Shown here: piece after piece, positions 44,693-56,600 of the stretch
Layout: each line of letters opens with the position of its first letter
Numbering within the stretch: the first letter of the stretch is position 1
NCBI GenBank assembly: GCA_015501605.1
Contig: JADNRZ010000016.1
Location: forward strand, 1-64,000
Origin: Panaeolus papilionaceus
Lineage: Eukaryota; Basidiomycota; Agaricomycetes; Agaricales
DNA length: 64,000 bases
Reading direction: 5' to 3'
Notes under the pieces: model-generated
Seen by the model: only the letters and a program-made list of their open reading frames with translations
Told to the model about the DNA's origin: nothing
Database searches by the model: none
Position numbers and translations under genes: made by a program

Positions 44693-46377
44693 TCAATCAG
44701 AACCTTTGTGCTTGGAAAGCTTGTTTCCCCAACCTTTTGCTCTGTTAGTTGCCTTTGTGATTATTCCACCCAGGCGAGGCACCAGCAGAGCAGGGTTGTG
44801 CACTTGTGGCACAGCTGGTTCCAGGGTGATGGGAGGATTGGGTACTGGTAGTGATCCAAACTCATGCAACTCTTTCTTGAACTTTGCAAACAGTACCTGT
44901 GCCTCCTCAAGTTGTGCAATCAATATGGCCCTGAGCTTTTCATCTTGTTGTACTCTTGCCATCTGCAGATCTGACTGAATGCTGGCTTGCTGTGTTTGAA
45001 GCTTCTGGATCCATATTTGGAGATCATCTTTATTGTCAGGTGTTGAGGTGATTGGTTCCAGCACAGCTGGAGTGACAAATGTAGGTGATGATGCAAGTGG
45101 TTCTGGGGATGGTGTGACTGCTTCTAGGGTTGATCTGGTGGATCCTGGGGTTGGAGAAGGGGCAGGCAGCGGGTCAGCAGGATCATTGGTTGGTGCAGGT
45201 TCCAGAGTGACAACATGATCAGGTGGTGTTCCAAGCTCATGCAACTCTTCTTTGAACTTGGTGAATAGTATCTGCACCTCTGCAAGTTGTGCAATCAAAA
45301 CAGCCCTGAGCTTTTCATCTGATTGCTCTGTTGCCATCTGCAGCTCTGACTGAATGTTGGCTTGCTGCATTTCAAGGTTGTGGATCCGTGTTTGGAGGTC
45401 ATTGTAGATGTGTGAGGCAAATGGTGATTCTCGAAGGGAAACATTAATTGAGTTCTGGATGTTGAAATCATGACCCCCCCAGCTGTAACCCCAAGCATCA
45501 TCTAAAATAGTCAGAGCTGACTCCTGAGTGTTGTGAAACTTGACAATCTTGGCTCCTCTGGCAATGTAATCCTAATATGTATCATGAGTGTAAAGTAAGG
45601 TTGATATTCAGAGAATGACCTGAGAGCAACTTACCTTCCATATCTCCTTACGAAGCTGGCTGAAGTTTCCTTCTGCACGTCTCCTTGTGTTTTCATTCCA
45701 AATTGAGTCCCACATTGTGGAAATGACAGTGACTCTCTCTGCTGACCTAGGCCCTGTCAATGCCTCAAAAGTGCGCAGAACCTGTCTTTGGCTTCCGGGC
45801 AAACGAGGGTTATTGATAGGAGTGTGATACAGAATGCGGAACCCATATAGATCTCTAGTATTGAAGTCAGCAAGTGCCTCTAAAATGAGGGACAAATGGA
45901 AATTACTTATTTGTTTGAAGCATATCTTTTAACATGGAAACTATGTTCATCACTGATATCTTGCTATCAGCGAAGCTGGGCACGTCCACTAAGTAAATGG
46001 GAGACCCCGATGGCCTGACCGCATTTATAATTCGATATATTGATACAGTTTGTGTGAACCCTTCCAGCTTATCACTGGAGAGACCGAGTGAGGGGTTTGA
46101 TGCGACTGCTTCTATGAACTACCCAGAAGATATTGAAGGTGACCAAAAATGGTGATCGTGATACAACTCACACTACTCTTCCCAGACCCAGTCGGACCAA
46201 GTAGTCTATGTGTACAGGTATGAGTTGAAATCTCGGCATAGTATTATTGTGCATTTACACATATACAATAAAACCCTTAATCCCGTCAATCCCGAATTTT
46301 GAGACCCTTTCTACTGATACAGCTCCAAGAACGTTGATTTCCTTGAGCTTAGTTGCAAAATCAGGGATTGTAGACAT
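44693..46377 (-). CDS. G4: intact P-loop GTPase-like protein, 487 aa
   Basis: Exons 46377-46259, 46205-46172, 46118-45907, 45854-45635 and 45571-44693; 1464 nt, open throughout. Start MSTIPDFATKL. Walker A GPTGSGKSS ends exon 2; GFTQTVSIYRI is the likely switch I; the G3 motif reads DVPSFAD, lacking the glycine of DVPGFAD in G3 and G6. Exon 4 has STMWDSIWNE as base-recognition candidate. Exon 5 holds LRESPFASHIYNDLQTRIHN and then two similar coiled-coil repeats (QQANIQSELQMATEQSDEKL and QQASIQSDLQMARVQQDEKL) separated by Pro-rich linkers, and ends with ATNRAKGWGNKLSKHKGSD. The doubled repeat makes it the longest copy. Convergent with T4 (about 320 bp between ends). Function unknown; AIG1/septin-like G domain. 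Confidence 0.82.
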
Positions 46378-46576
46378 CAGAATGAAGCAGTAGGTGGTAA
46401 GTGCGAAGGGGAGTGTTGGTGAGTTGAAGTCAAGATGGATGGATGAGCGAGAAAAGCACAGCACACCGAATAAGGCTGCTTTTGTCTGACCTGCATGAGT
46501 CGGCCTCATGCTGATTGGGCGATGACATGAATAATATTTAATTTAAAACCCATTGATAGGCCTGATATACTCTGTC

Positions 46577-47200
46577 ACGAAATACAAAAACCCAAAATCG
46601 ACGCCTAGGTCCCCGTTAAAGTTCAAGTTGCCTTGATATCACCCTCTCAGCACTACATCTCCTAGCGTCTCCCCCTCCTGCTCGCCTTGCCCCTCAACCT
46701 CAACTTCCTTACCCAACGCCGAGGAAGACACTGAGCCCGACGAGGAAGAAGATGGAGAGGAAGAGGGAAAAGACGAAGACCTCTTAACAACCTCAAAAGC
46801 ACCCCTCACAGTATCCACCCACTTCTCCCAGTTCTCAACCGACCGAGACTGCGGGGACTGTTCGTTGTGGATGAAGTGACCTCTTGCACCCACACTCTCT
46901 TCGATTTCGGTGCTGCTTGTCATGTGGGAGATTCTGGATTGGTATCGTCGTAAATGCCAGAATTCATCTCGTCAGATCCTCCGAGATACGATGATTCGAA
47001 TCCAAGCGCATCCCGTCCCGCCCTCACTCCCCTCCAACATACCTCTCCCCTCTCGACTCCATTTGTGTAGCTCCAGAATACGTTCTTCGTAGCTGTGACG
47101 ATGCAGGGAGATGTGGCGGGGGTTGAGAATGTATATCGTCCTTCGTCCCTTTCCGATTCGCCTTTCTCTCGCTGCCGATTCCCCTCGTCTCTAACGTCGA
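46577..47200 (-). pseudogene. P4: Ser/Pro-rich segment, best preserved P copy
   Basis: Pieces: ETRGIGSERKANRKGTKDD (47140-47200), PPPHLPASSQLRRTYSGATQ (47055-47125), GRDALGFESSYLGGSDEM (about 46965-47025), TSSTEIEESVGARGHFIHNE then SPQSRSVENWEKWVDTVRGA (46790-46915), a Ser-rich run, and ALGKEVEVEGQGEQEGETLG (46655-46720). Two pieces need an intron or frame shift to join. Family unknown; conserved acidic and Ser-rich text suggests a real protein once. Confidence 0.45.
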
Positions 47201-48049
47201 ATTCGTCGGCTTGCGGTGGGGTGAGGAGGAAGGGATAATGAGATACAGGGGAAGAGGAGAAGAAGGTGGTGAAGAGGGATGAGTATAGGCGCTTGATAGA
47301 TTGTGGACGTGGAGAGGTGTAAAATGGGATTGAATGAGGTGATGAACTTGTTCATCATCATCGTGGAATATTAACCATGTATTCATTGATTGATTCGCAC
47401 CAACATCACAATATACGACCAGTATAAAACGACGCACCTATTCCCGTTGAAATAAACACATCATACTCAACACACGTCCTCTCTCTTTTCGCGTAGAACT
47501 GTCTAAACACGCACTTTGAAGGCGGACAAACGCGCGGCTGGACGTATTGCCAGGCGTGGATTTGTAGAAAGGTGGTTAAAAAGGGTTCTTTCTCTTCAGA
47601 GGGGTGCGAATATTTAGATTACTTCTTGGTTCTGTTTGAATCGAGATAGAGAGGGGGGGAACGAGAGAGAACGAGAAAATAGGGGAGGCGAGGAAGAGGA
47701 AGGAGATTTAAAAATAGCTACATATGTCATTATGCGCCAGATCCGTCATCCAATAATTCCCCCTAACCCTCTATGCTTCACATAGATATAGAAAGTAATC
47801 AACCGTCTACAAAGTTCAACTACAGAAATATATCATGATCATGGAGGGAGCATAGACATGACTGAGGCTTGCGATGAATGAGTGACTGTTGGTGATGGTG
47901 ATGGGTGATGGCATCAGCGGTCTGCCTACTCCAGTCTGAATTGATTTCTTCTTCTTCCTTGACATCCACCACCACCACACGAAAAGACGACTAATTTTAT
48001 TTATTTCATGCTCTGGGCTTTTACTTGACCTGAAAAAGGGGTATTATGA
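47201..48049 (+). promoter_or_regulatory. Spacer with putative T5 promoter elements
   Basis: Same conserved spacer: TATAAAA at 47423-47429, CGTATTGCCAGGCG near 47545, and the CRE-like site mutated to TATGTCATTATGCGCC at 47723-47738, 327 bp before the T5 start. No gene seen. Confidence 0.45.
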
Positions 48050-51000
48050 ATGCACTTAGACAACGATATCGTCGGTACGCCTCTTCTCATAACGATTCTC
48101 AATGCTCACTCATCCTCGTTGTTCTTGTGCTGCATAGATTGGAATCCCAACTCGCTCTCAGATTCTGCATCAGAGGAATCCGATTCTGACTCTGACTCGG
48201 GTTCAGGCTCGGAATCAGGGAGTGACGAGTCTAAAGAATCGACGAGTGAGCAGGGAGGAGAGGTAGAAGTGAGAGCGCGTGGTGAGATTCAGGGTGGTTT
48301 TGAGTATGTGTTCTGGTCTTTGCTCCCGCTTTTTTCTCTTCGTTTTCTGCTCTTTCTGCTCAATCTCTCTTCCATAAGCGTCCTTTTTCTCCCATTACCT
48401 TCAGTTGACCCTATCCATAAATTAAATGAAATAGAACAACCCCCACTAACCTTGTCTCTTCTCTCCCTAGTCCTTGTCATTTCATCGCCTGATCTCGCCC
48501 ATTCCTCCTTGGCCCTTCGCTTTCGTATCTCTCATCTCTTTTCTTTCATTCTCCTATATTTTCTCTCTCTCGTCCTCCCTTTTTCCTCCTCGCCCTTTCT
48601 GTATCTTGTCCCTGCTTTCGTCGTTTGTCCCTCTTGAAGAAGCCTAAACTGATAAAACCATCAGACCAGTAGTTGTATGTGCTGCTGCAAACAGCAGCGA
48701 ATATGAAGAAGATCAGCGAATTGAGGGATGCGGCGGATATTTATGAGCATGGTGAGTGTTTTGTTGTGATCATTATTGGAAGCTTGGGCTTTTGTGGTAT
48801 CTTCTGTTGCTGCGTTTTGTTCGCCCTTGAGCGGGGCTGATATCTGGTGTTTGAATGACGACATTTTCGCGTCTTGCTATGGACGGCGTTCTTTGTCTCC
48901 TGTTTTTTCGTCTTTTTTTTTCTGGGCTTGTATTTCGTGACGCATGGATGGAGGGTATCTTTGGCAAGTTTTAAGTCCTGTTGTATTTTCTTCGCGAAAA
49001 CACTGGTGTGTCAACGCGTCTTGCGTTTAGCAAATTTCCGGCTGCTGGGCCCTTCGTCTACTTTACGCACAACGTGCTCTTCTGCCATCGTTGCAGATGA
49101 CAGCTTTACACGACATACATCTTACCTTCTCTCGAATTTGATTTGGTTTAGTTTGATGCAGGGCACTTGATGTTGTCTCGTGCACCTTCTCCCTTTCTCC
49201 CTCAATTCACACCGCTTACCATACCCAATTTTCAGTATCTCGGCAAACCCGATGAATAACAACGCTAAAATGGAATTATCAGCAATATACGAGATATCGG
49301 GAGAGACGAGGACGGCTTTGAAGTTGGTATATGAAGGTGCATTCGCCTTTTTCTCCCGCCTCTCCCTTCCTTCTGTATTTAGCCCTTCTTCCATCCGCTA
49401 TTCATAGGTTCCCGCAAGAAGCGCAAAACCGACCCCACCATCCCACCCACAGATACCCCCGCCCCCTCAACCACCGAAGACCCAACCACTACTTCCCTCT
49501 TCGCCGAAGCCAAATCCTTGAACATGTCCCAAGTCAAACCAAGTGCAGGTGTGAAACCCGAGGTTGACGCCGACACAGTTGAGGGTGTTGGAGGTGGACA
49601 AGGAGAAGGAGGGGTGGAGGGGTGGAGGTAGTACTATGAGGTTGGGAGGCAATGTTGAAGGAGGTAGATTATGATGAGAGAGACGAGCAATCTCTTTTGA
49701 CGAGTCGGGTGAGTGACCTTTTCAGCTCTTTCCCTTTTCAAAAAGCATTGCTAACGAACTTGTGATGTATACGATTAGTCTAATCCCTGCGCTGGCATAT
49801 TCCCCCATAGTAAGATGACACATGGAGACGGAAGCTGACGAGGATAGGATGGCAGATCGGTCGCAGCTTGAATTGGTGGGTTGCGTTTATTTTTCCTTTT
49901 CTTGCCTCCTTTGCGTCTGTTCCTCCCTCTTTGTACCTCTCCCAACGTCATCGTTCCTCTCCCTGGCCCCTACTTTTACACGAAAATTATACCAGAAAAT
50001 TAAATCATGTACTAACTAAAATACCCACCAATACAGAACAAGACTCGGTCGCCCGATGAAATATCAAGTCGGCGGGTGTTACTGTGTTCAGAGGCTGAGT
50101 TTATGCAGGTACGTTGGCGGATGTTTTTTTTATCTCTTTCGCATTTTCTGCAAGTTTCATACCGATTCTAACACATCCTTTCACAGTACTGCTTCATGCT
50201 GACGAAACGAGGCCCATACGACGTCGCTGAAGGAATCCTGAGGCATATCATGGTATCAAGCGCGTATCAAAACCCAAGACCATCAAAATTCAATTCGTAT
50301 CGCGTTGATCAGTACGACCGTCGCTTCTCTTTCTCCTCTTTCCTCTCTCACCTCACAACCCACAACACGCAGCGTCCTCGCCGAGCAACCTGACTTCGTC
50401 GTGGAACAAGCCCGCAAACTCATCACGACGGCATCAATCCAACAACGAGCATCTCAGGATTCTTCTCGCAACCGTCGCGAGCGGGCTTAGCTCATGGATA
50501 GCTTTATTACGTCCACACTGCAGAAGCACATGTTTAGGGAATTGAAGCTTTCGGATACAGATGTGAAGAATCCTGGCAACTTGAGGTGGAATGGGCTGAT
50601 TAGGCGGTATGCGTCGACTGCGACCACGGGTACTGCGGGTAAGAAGAAGACTGAGGATGAGGACCATTGGACGCCTGCACCTACGACAGGTAGGGGTGGG
50701 GGAATGACGGCAAACGTGGATGGTGCACCTAGGATTCCGACGAAGGAGAACACTGCGATCTTTGCGATATATGGGCGGATTTGTGTTGCTGCGAAGAGTT
50801 ATCAAAGTGCTATTTGCAAGTGTCTCCCCTGTTTTCACTTTCGTCCTTTTTTTCACTGTTTATCGAGCATTGCTAACCCATTTCTACAGTCTACCTCCTC
50901 CGTGCCTACGACTACTACCCAAACGACCCCATAGTCTGCCTCTGTCTTGCTATCGCCTCAATAGGGAGGGCCATGCAGCGCCAATCTGACGACAGGCACC

Positions 51001-51357
51001 ACCTCGTAGTGCAAGCGATGGCATTCCTGACCAAATACCGCAAACTGCGGGGAGCGACGACGGCGGGGGTGGAGAGGCGGAGTAGAATTATGGGAGAACG
51101 TTTTATCGGCCTACATTGCATTAGCGTGGGGTGAAGCATTATGACAAGGTGTTCGGGTTGGCTGAACAGGTGGGGTGAGTTTTATGTTTTGTACTTCTTT
51201 TACTTTTGTGTCTTTGCGATGCTATTGCTGACTCAGTCTATGCGTATAGGACAACCTTTTTGCAGGAAAAATTGCATTTAATTTGTCGTGTATTTTTGTT
51301 TTTACTAGTTCTGTACCGTTGGCCGATGTGTTGTATAGGAAGTGGTTATCTTTGTGA
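48050..51357 (+). pseudogene. TFC4-like: T5: TFIIIC TPR-subunit copy, least decayed
   Basis: Start MHLDNDIV (48050), acidic exon NPNSLSDSASEESDSDSDSG (from about 48140), no HASIIL exon (as T2), LLQTAANMKKISELRDAADI (48677-48750), NPMNNNAKMELSAIYEISGE (49247-49330), SRKKRKTDPTIPPTDTPAPS (49412-49470), a 1-nt insertion near 49556, RMADRSQLELVG (49840-49880), LTKRGPYDVAEGILRHIMVS (about 50200-50260), MDSFITSTLQKHMFRELKLS (50494-50555), APRIPTKENTAIFAIYGRIC (50727-50785), LRAYDYYPNDPIVCLCLAIA (50895-50960), RHHLVVQAMAFLTKYRKLRG (50993-51052) and the final SVPLADVLYRKWLSL, stop at 51355-51357. Frameshifts at 49556 and in the ERPD region prevent a full product. Confidence 0.75.
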
Positions 51358-51579
51358 CCGTCACCCTTGCTCGTTATTTTTGGTCTGCATATTATTATTG
51401 CTTTATATTTCACCTCCCTTCTACCGTGCACCTTAATTTTCGTCGGATTCTGGATGAGACCCTAGATGAGAGAGAGCTGGATTTTAGGGTGGCCTCACCA
51501 GTTGTTTCTGCTTGGACGCAGAGACTGCTGACCTGCACCGACGACAAGCAACCAAACCTCTGCAAATTACGATCGTAGA

Positions 51580-51785
51580 ATCGCGCTATCAGGAGCGGGG
51601 ACCTCGGACATGCGTCGCCCAGGCGTAAAATGCCCTTCACTAGACTCCATGTGCCAGACGCCTATGTAGGGAAGTATCGAATCGGGGCAGTTGATTGATT
51701 CGTCGTTGGAGGAATGGACTCATAATTTTGCATATGATCCTTTTCATAAATCCGGGGTTTGGCAATAATGAAATTGCAAATGGCC
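51580..51785 (+). repeat. 3' block shared with T1
   Basis: Diverged second copy of the block at 3836-4080 (GGAGCGGGGACCTCGGACAT, CATAATTTTGCATATGAT). It follows T5 and precedes the G5 remnant, in the same relative place as in T1/G1. Confidence 0.55.
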
Positions 51786-51923
51786 TCCAACGTATCCTCA
51801 AAACCGACAATATCATAAATATGTTATCTTTTGTAATGAATATATACAAGCGCAGTACATGATTAATCTATTAATCTTGAAGTTCAAACTTGAATCAACG
51901 ACGTTGCTAATGGTAATGGTGAC

Positions 51924-52022
51924 TCAATCGAGAGCTCTGTGCTTTGAAAGCTTGTTTCCCCAACCTTTCACTCTGTTGGTGGCCCTCGCAATTATTCCAC
52001 CCTTTGGTGATTTGGAATGTGG
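51924..52022 (-). pseudogene. G5: C-terminal remnant of GTPase-like gene
   Basis: Only the tail ATNRVKGWGNKLSKHRALD and the preceding IIARA text remain, stop at 51924-51926. At about 52022 the sequence jumps to spacer, so the G domain, coiled coil and the P segment are deleted. Confidence 0.75.
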
Positions 52023-52529
52023 TGAGGAGAGAGAGACGAAGAAGCATGAGGGGAAACGGGAGAGGAGAATGTAGTGAGGAGGGACAAGGACAGGCGCTTG
52101 ATAGCCCGCGGATGCGGGGAGGTGTAAAATGTGATCGAGAATGGGGATGAGCCTGTTTATCATCGTCAATTGAGTCAACCATTTTCTCGATACTCTCCAT
52201 ATCCGCGGTCAAAATATGCATGAAGAGAAAGACGCACCTGGTCCCGTAAATAAAAACACATCATCCCCAACACACGTCCTCTCCCCTTTCCCATAGAATT
52301 GGATTAACGCACACGACGAAGGCAGACAGCCGCGAGGCTGGGCGTATTTCCAGGAGTGGATTTGAATTTTATTTAAATCGAGGTAGAGAGGGGAGAAATG
52401 AGAGAACGAGAGAATAGGGGCGAAGGGAGGGAGGGTAAACGAGCTAAAATAGCCACATACTCTACGTCATTATGCGCCGGATCGGTCATCCAATACTTCT
52501 CCCCCAGTCCCCCCTCCTCCAGTTCTAAC
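52023..52529 (+). promoter_or_regulatory. Spacer upstream of H5
   Basis: Continues with the conserved spacer: AAATAAAAAC near 52250, CACACGTCCTCTCCCCTTTC near 52270, CGTATTTCCAGG near 52345 and TACGTCATTATGCGCC at 52463-52478. No gene seen. Confidence 0.35.
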
Positions 52530-53250
52530 ACACCCACTCTCTACTAAAACGATGTCATCGCCCTACCCATGGTGCTCAAGCTCCTCACCCCCATGCCAGC
52601 AAACATGGCGGCTGCTTGTTCGACGGTGCCGATATCGAAGTGAGGGTGTTGGGCGCTTTATGTGGATGTCTCGAGCGTTTGAGGGTGGGGAGGAGGGGGT
52701 TTGGAGAGGTGGGGGAAGAGGAGGGGACAGCGACAGTGCTCGTTTCGTATAACGCGCAATACCCCCTCCATTCTCTCACTTCGAAACTCAAACTCACGCT
52801 CTCGGTTACGTCCATCCTTACATTCGTGCACTTCCCATTCAAATTCATCACGATTCCACTAACTCCGACCAGTCGAGGATTTCGAGAGGTGAAGGCTAGG
52901 GCAGTGCGTATGAGGAGGGGGTCCAGGTGTTCTGTGAGACGGTGAAGGTGTCGAGGCATGTAGTTAGGCCGGGAAGCGTCATTGGGGGTTCTGATGAAGT
53001 GAAGGGGGAGAAGGGGAGGAGGGAGAAGAAGAAGAACAGGAAACGGAGGAAGGAGGCGAGGAGCGATGAGAGGGTGTATAGGAGAGGGATTGGTGATTCA
53101 AGTTGTGGGGGTGGGACATGAGGTTCTGTTAAGTATTTACGGAATGTGGAGAGGTGGGAGGCATGTATGAGCTCGGCATTGAGGGATCGGGGTGTTGTTT
53201 CTTATGTTGTGATAGGAAGAATTGTGGTGTTGAATGAACAGGGCGTAAAT
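52530..53250 (+). pseudogene. H5: extra segment, longer copy of H2
   Basis: Plus-strand coding-like text: LLTPMPANMAAACSTVPI (52580-52635), a frame 52616-52945 with KLTLSVTSILTFVHFPFKF (hydrophobic, possible membrane segment) absent from H2, a very basic GRREKKKNRKRRKEARSDER (53010-53070) and RDRGVVSYVVIGRIVVLN (53185-53235). It matches H2 at both ends. Family unknown. The middle part missing from H2 suggests H2 has a deletion. Confidence 0.4.
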
Positions 53251-53630
53251 GAAAGGGTTATCATCGCTGACCAATAGAACTCGAGGAAAAAGGAAGATAC
53301 TTACCTGCTGATAATCCAAGCTTGACTCTCTATACTTCATACAGATATAGAAACCAATCAACGGTTCACAAGGTCCAACTACAGAGATATGACCATGGTC
53401 ATGGTCGGAGCATAGACACAACTGTGGCTTGCGATGAACGAGTCCGTCACCTACGTCATTGAGGTTATGTAACGAGCGGAATGTACTTCGCCGGCGGCAC
53501 GGAATGTCAATCCAATCCAGATTTGGTCTTGAACTTACGCTTGTCTTCCTCGATGTCCACCATGACCACTACCGCGACGACTACTTAATCTTATTTATGT
53601 CATGCTCTAACCCCAAATTGAACCTTCAAA
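53251..53630 (+). other. Spacer before T6
   Basis: Non-coding, with the ACATAGATATAGAAA-like motif, a GATATGACCATGGTCATGG palindrome near 53386 and the TTTATTTATGTCATGCTC motif that precedes T starts. No gene seen. Confidence 0.4.
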
Positions 53631-56600
53631 ATGAGTATTTTGACGGATTTTTGACAACAATATCGTCGGTATGCTTTCTCCTCATCACCGTTTTCACTGC
53701 TCAGTCATTGTTTGTTTTTCTACGGCTGCATAGATTCGAACCCCAACACGCTCTCTGATCCAGCGTTAGAGGAATCTGGCTCTAACTTTAACTCGGGTTC
53801 GGGCCTGAAATTAGGGAGTGACGAGTTTGGAGAAACAACGAGTGAGGGAGGAAAGGTGGAAGCGAGAACGCAGGATGACATGGAGGGTGAGTGTTTTGGT
53901 CTTCGCTCCTTTTTTCTCTATCGTTTTCCCCTCCTCCTCAATTTCTCTTCCACCTACAAGTTTTTTTTTCCCATTACCTTTAATTACCTTATTCATACAT
54001 TGAATAAAATAAAACAACCTCCACTAACCTTCCCAGCCCACAGACAACTCGTCGAAAACGTCTGACAACGAAATGTGTTCAACCTTCTCCACTTCATCAG
54101 CTTCAGGTGGAGGCTCTGATCCCCTGACAGGGATACTGGCAAAAGTATGGGGTCTGACAATTGAGGAACAAGAGGCACAGTATAAAGATGATTTGAGGGA
54201 GGCATCTGGGGTGGGGAGGAAGAGGAGAAAGGTGGGTTGTTTGTCTCTTTTTTCTCTCTTTTGCATGGGATATGGGACACAATGCTAACCCTACGAAACG
54301 AACAGAAAGGCCATCACACCGAGCCCATCCTCTCACACCGAGTCAAATACCTCATAGGAGATGGCATCCTAACCTACGTCGACAACAACCTATACGAAGC
54401 CATCATGCATGAAGTCATGCGAGCCCTGTGCATTCGCCGCATGGGGTGTTGTCGTGAGCTGTTACAGTGATATGCTGTGGGTGTTGGGAGAGATGGGGGT
54501 GATATGGAGAGGCGAAGCCGGGCTACGGTCCACTGGATTGTAATGTGCCGCGTTGGTTAGCTTTTGCGAGGATAAAGATGGGAGATGTCGATGAGGACGA
54601 GGGGAAGTATCATGCTTCCATTATCCTCACCTTGGATGTGCTCGATTCCTCGGTATTGTTCCTCGGGATTGCGGATGGGTGTTTTGATAAGGGGATGTAC
54701 GCGGATATATGAGCTTTTGGGGGGAGAGGTTGCGGTGAGTTGACGGTTTTATTTTGTGTTGTCGTTGTCATTCCTTTTCTTGCACTCCCGACTTTACATT
54801 TTCTACGTGTTTCATTTCTCCTCTATTTTCTCCGCTTCTCTTCTCTTCTCTCCCAATCCTTGTCATTTCACCACTTTACTTCGCCATGTCTCGTTGCTGC
54901 GTCACTTTATTTTCCTTCCTCTCTTTCTCTCAACCTTATCTTCCATTCCCGCCCTTTTCGTTCCTTTCCCTCCTTCAGTTTTTTCATTTATTGAAGAAAG
55001 CGAAAACTGACAAACTCCCGTCTATGCTATCTAGACAAGCAGCATATACCTCCTGCAAATAGCGGCGTGTATGAACAATATAGGAGAGCCGAGGGACTCG
55101 GCGGATGTATATGAGCATAGTGAGTGTTGTGTTGTCTCTAGACTTATATGCTCGGGTTTCGCTGGTGGTTCTTGCCTTTCCTTTTCTTTCTCGAGACTAC
55201 ATTTCTTCCGTCTTCCTTTCTCTTTGATTTGGGGCATTTATTCAGCTTTTCACGCTCCCTTTCCGCCTTTCCCTGCTTTTTTCCGCGTAGCGCGACTGCA
55301 TTCCCGGCCCTTTTCTGAAACTCGCGATGTGTCTGTGATTTCACGTGTTCTCAAAGTTGGGAGCGATGGTTTTTGTTTGGAATAAGGTTGGAGGTTGTCT
55401 ATGTGGTTTGAGAGTTCGTTGTAGTACCCCATTTCATTTCGGATTTTGGGATTTGAGATGAGGGATACATCGCCGGACATCTATATTTTATGCTTGAACA
55501 TGCGGCTTTTATATGTCTCTTTCTTTATGGTTCTTTTCACTTTCTTTGGTTCTCATGCCATGTGGGCATGTATGGTTGCGGCGACTGGTGGTGACTTGTT
55601 TTGATTATCACTCGCTAGCCCCGAAGAACTCTTCTGCTCTTGCCATTTCTGAACCATTCTTTCCTCATTCATCCTGTCCCCAATTCACGCCGCTAACTAC
55701 GTCTTAACTACAGTATGCCTCACAGGCCCATCAACAATGAGGCTGAAATGAAATTGGCGGATATATGAGATATTGGGGGAGACGAGGGAGACGAGGAGGG
55801 TTTTGAAGTTGGTGTGTAAAGGTACGTTTTCCTTCTCCTCTTCCTTTCATTCTTGCCTCATTTTCTTGCTCACCCATATTCGCAGTGATCGATTCCGGCA
55901 AAAGGCACAAAACCAACTCTGGTCCCACCGGCATCCCCATCCCCTCAACCATCGAAGACCCAACCACTACCTCCCACTTCGCCGAAAATGAATTTCTGAA
56001 CGTGTCTAAAGCCAAATCCAGGAGGGGAGGGAGCGAAACCGAGGCTGTCGTCGGCGTAGTTGAAGGCCCTGGAGGCGACAAGGAGAGGGAAGTTGTGAGG
56101 GTGGAGGAGGTGCTGTGAGGTTTGGGAGGGGAGGTTGAGGGAGGATGATGGGGTGGGAGAGGAAGAAGGCGAGAGGAGCAATGGGAGAGTAGAAGATGGA
56201 CCTGAGGTGCTGAGATGCTGGTTGATATGTTCAGAAAGACAAGGAACCTGTTTGGACGAGTCGGGTTAGTTGTCGTGTCAGACTTTTCGCTTTAAAAATT
56301 ATCGCTCATGCAGTCCCTTCGCTAGCATGTTTCCCTGCAGTTGGATGAGAAGACACGTCAAGACAGAGGTTGATGAGGATAGGATGGTGGTTGCAGCCGG
56401 ATATCGGTGTGTTGCATTCCTTTTTTTGCCTTTTTCGCGTACTCTTCTCCGTCTTCGTGCCTGTCCCAACCTCATCGCTCTTATCTCCTTGTCCCTACTT
56501 TTACACGAAAATTACACCAGAAGGTCAAATCACATTCTAACCCAATATTCATGCAGAATAAGACTCGCTTGCCTGGCGAAATACCAAATCAGCGGGTGCT

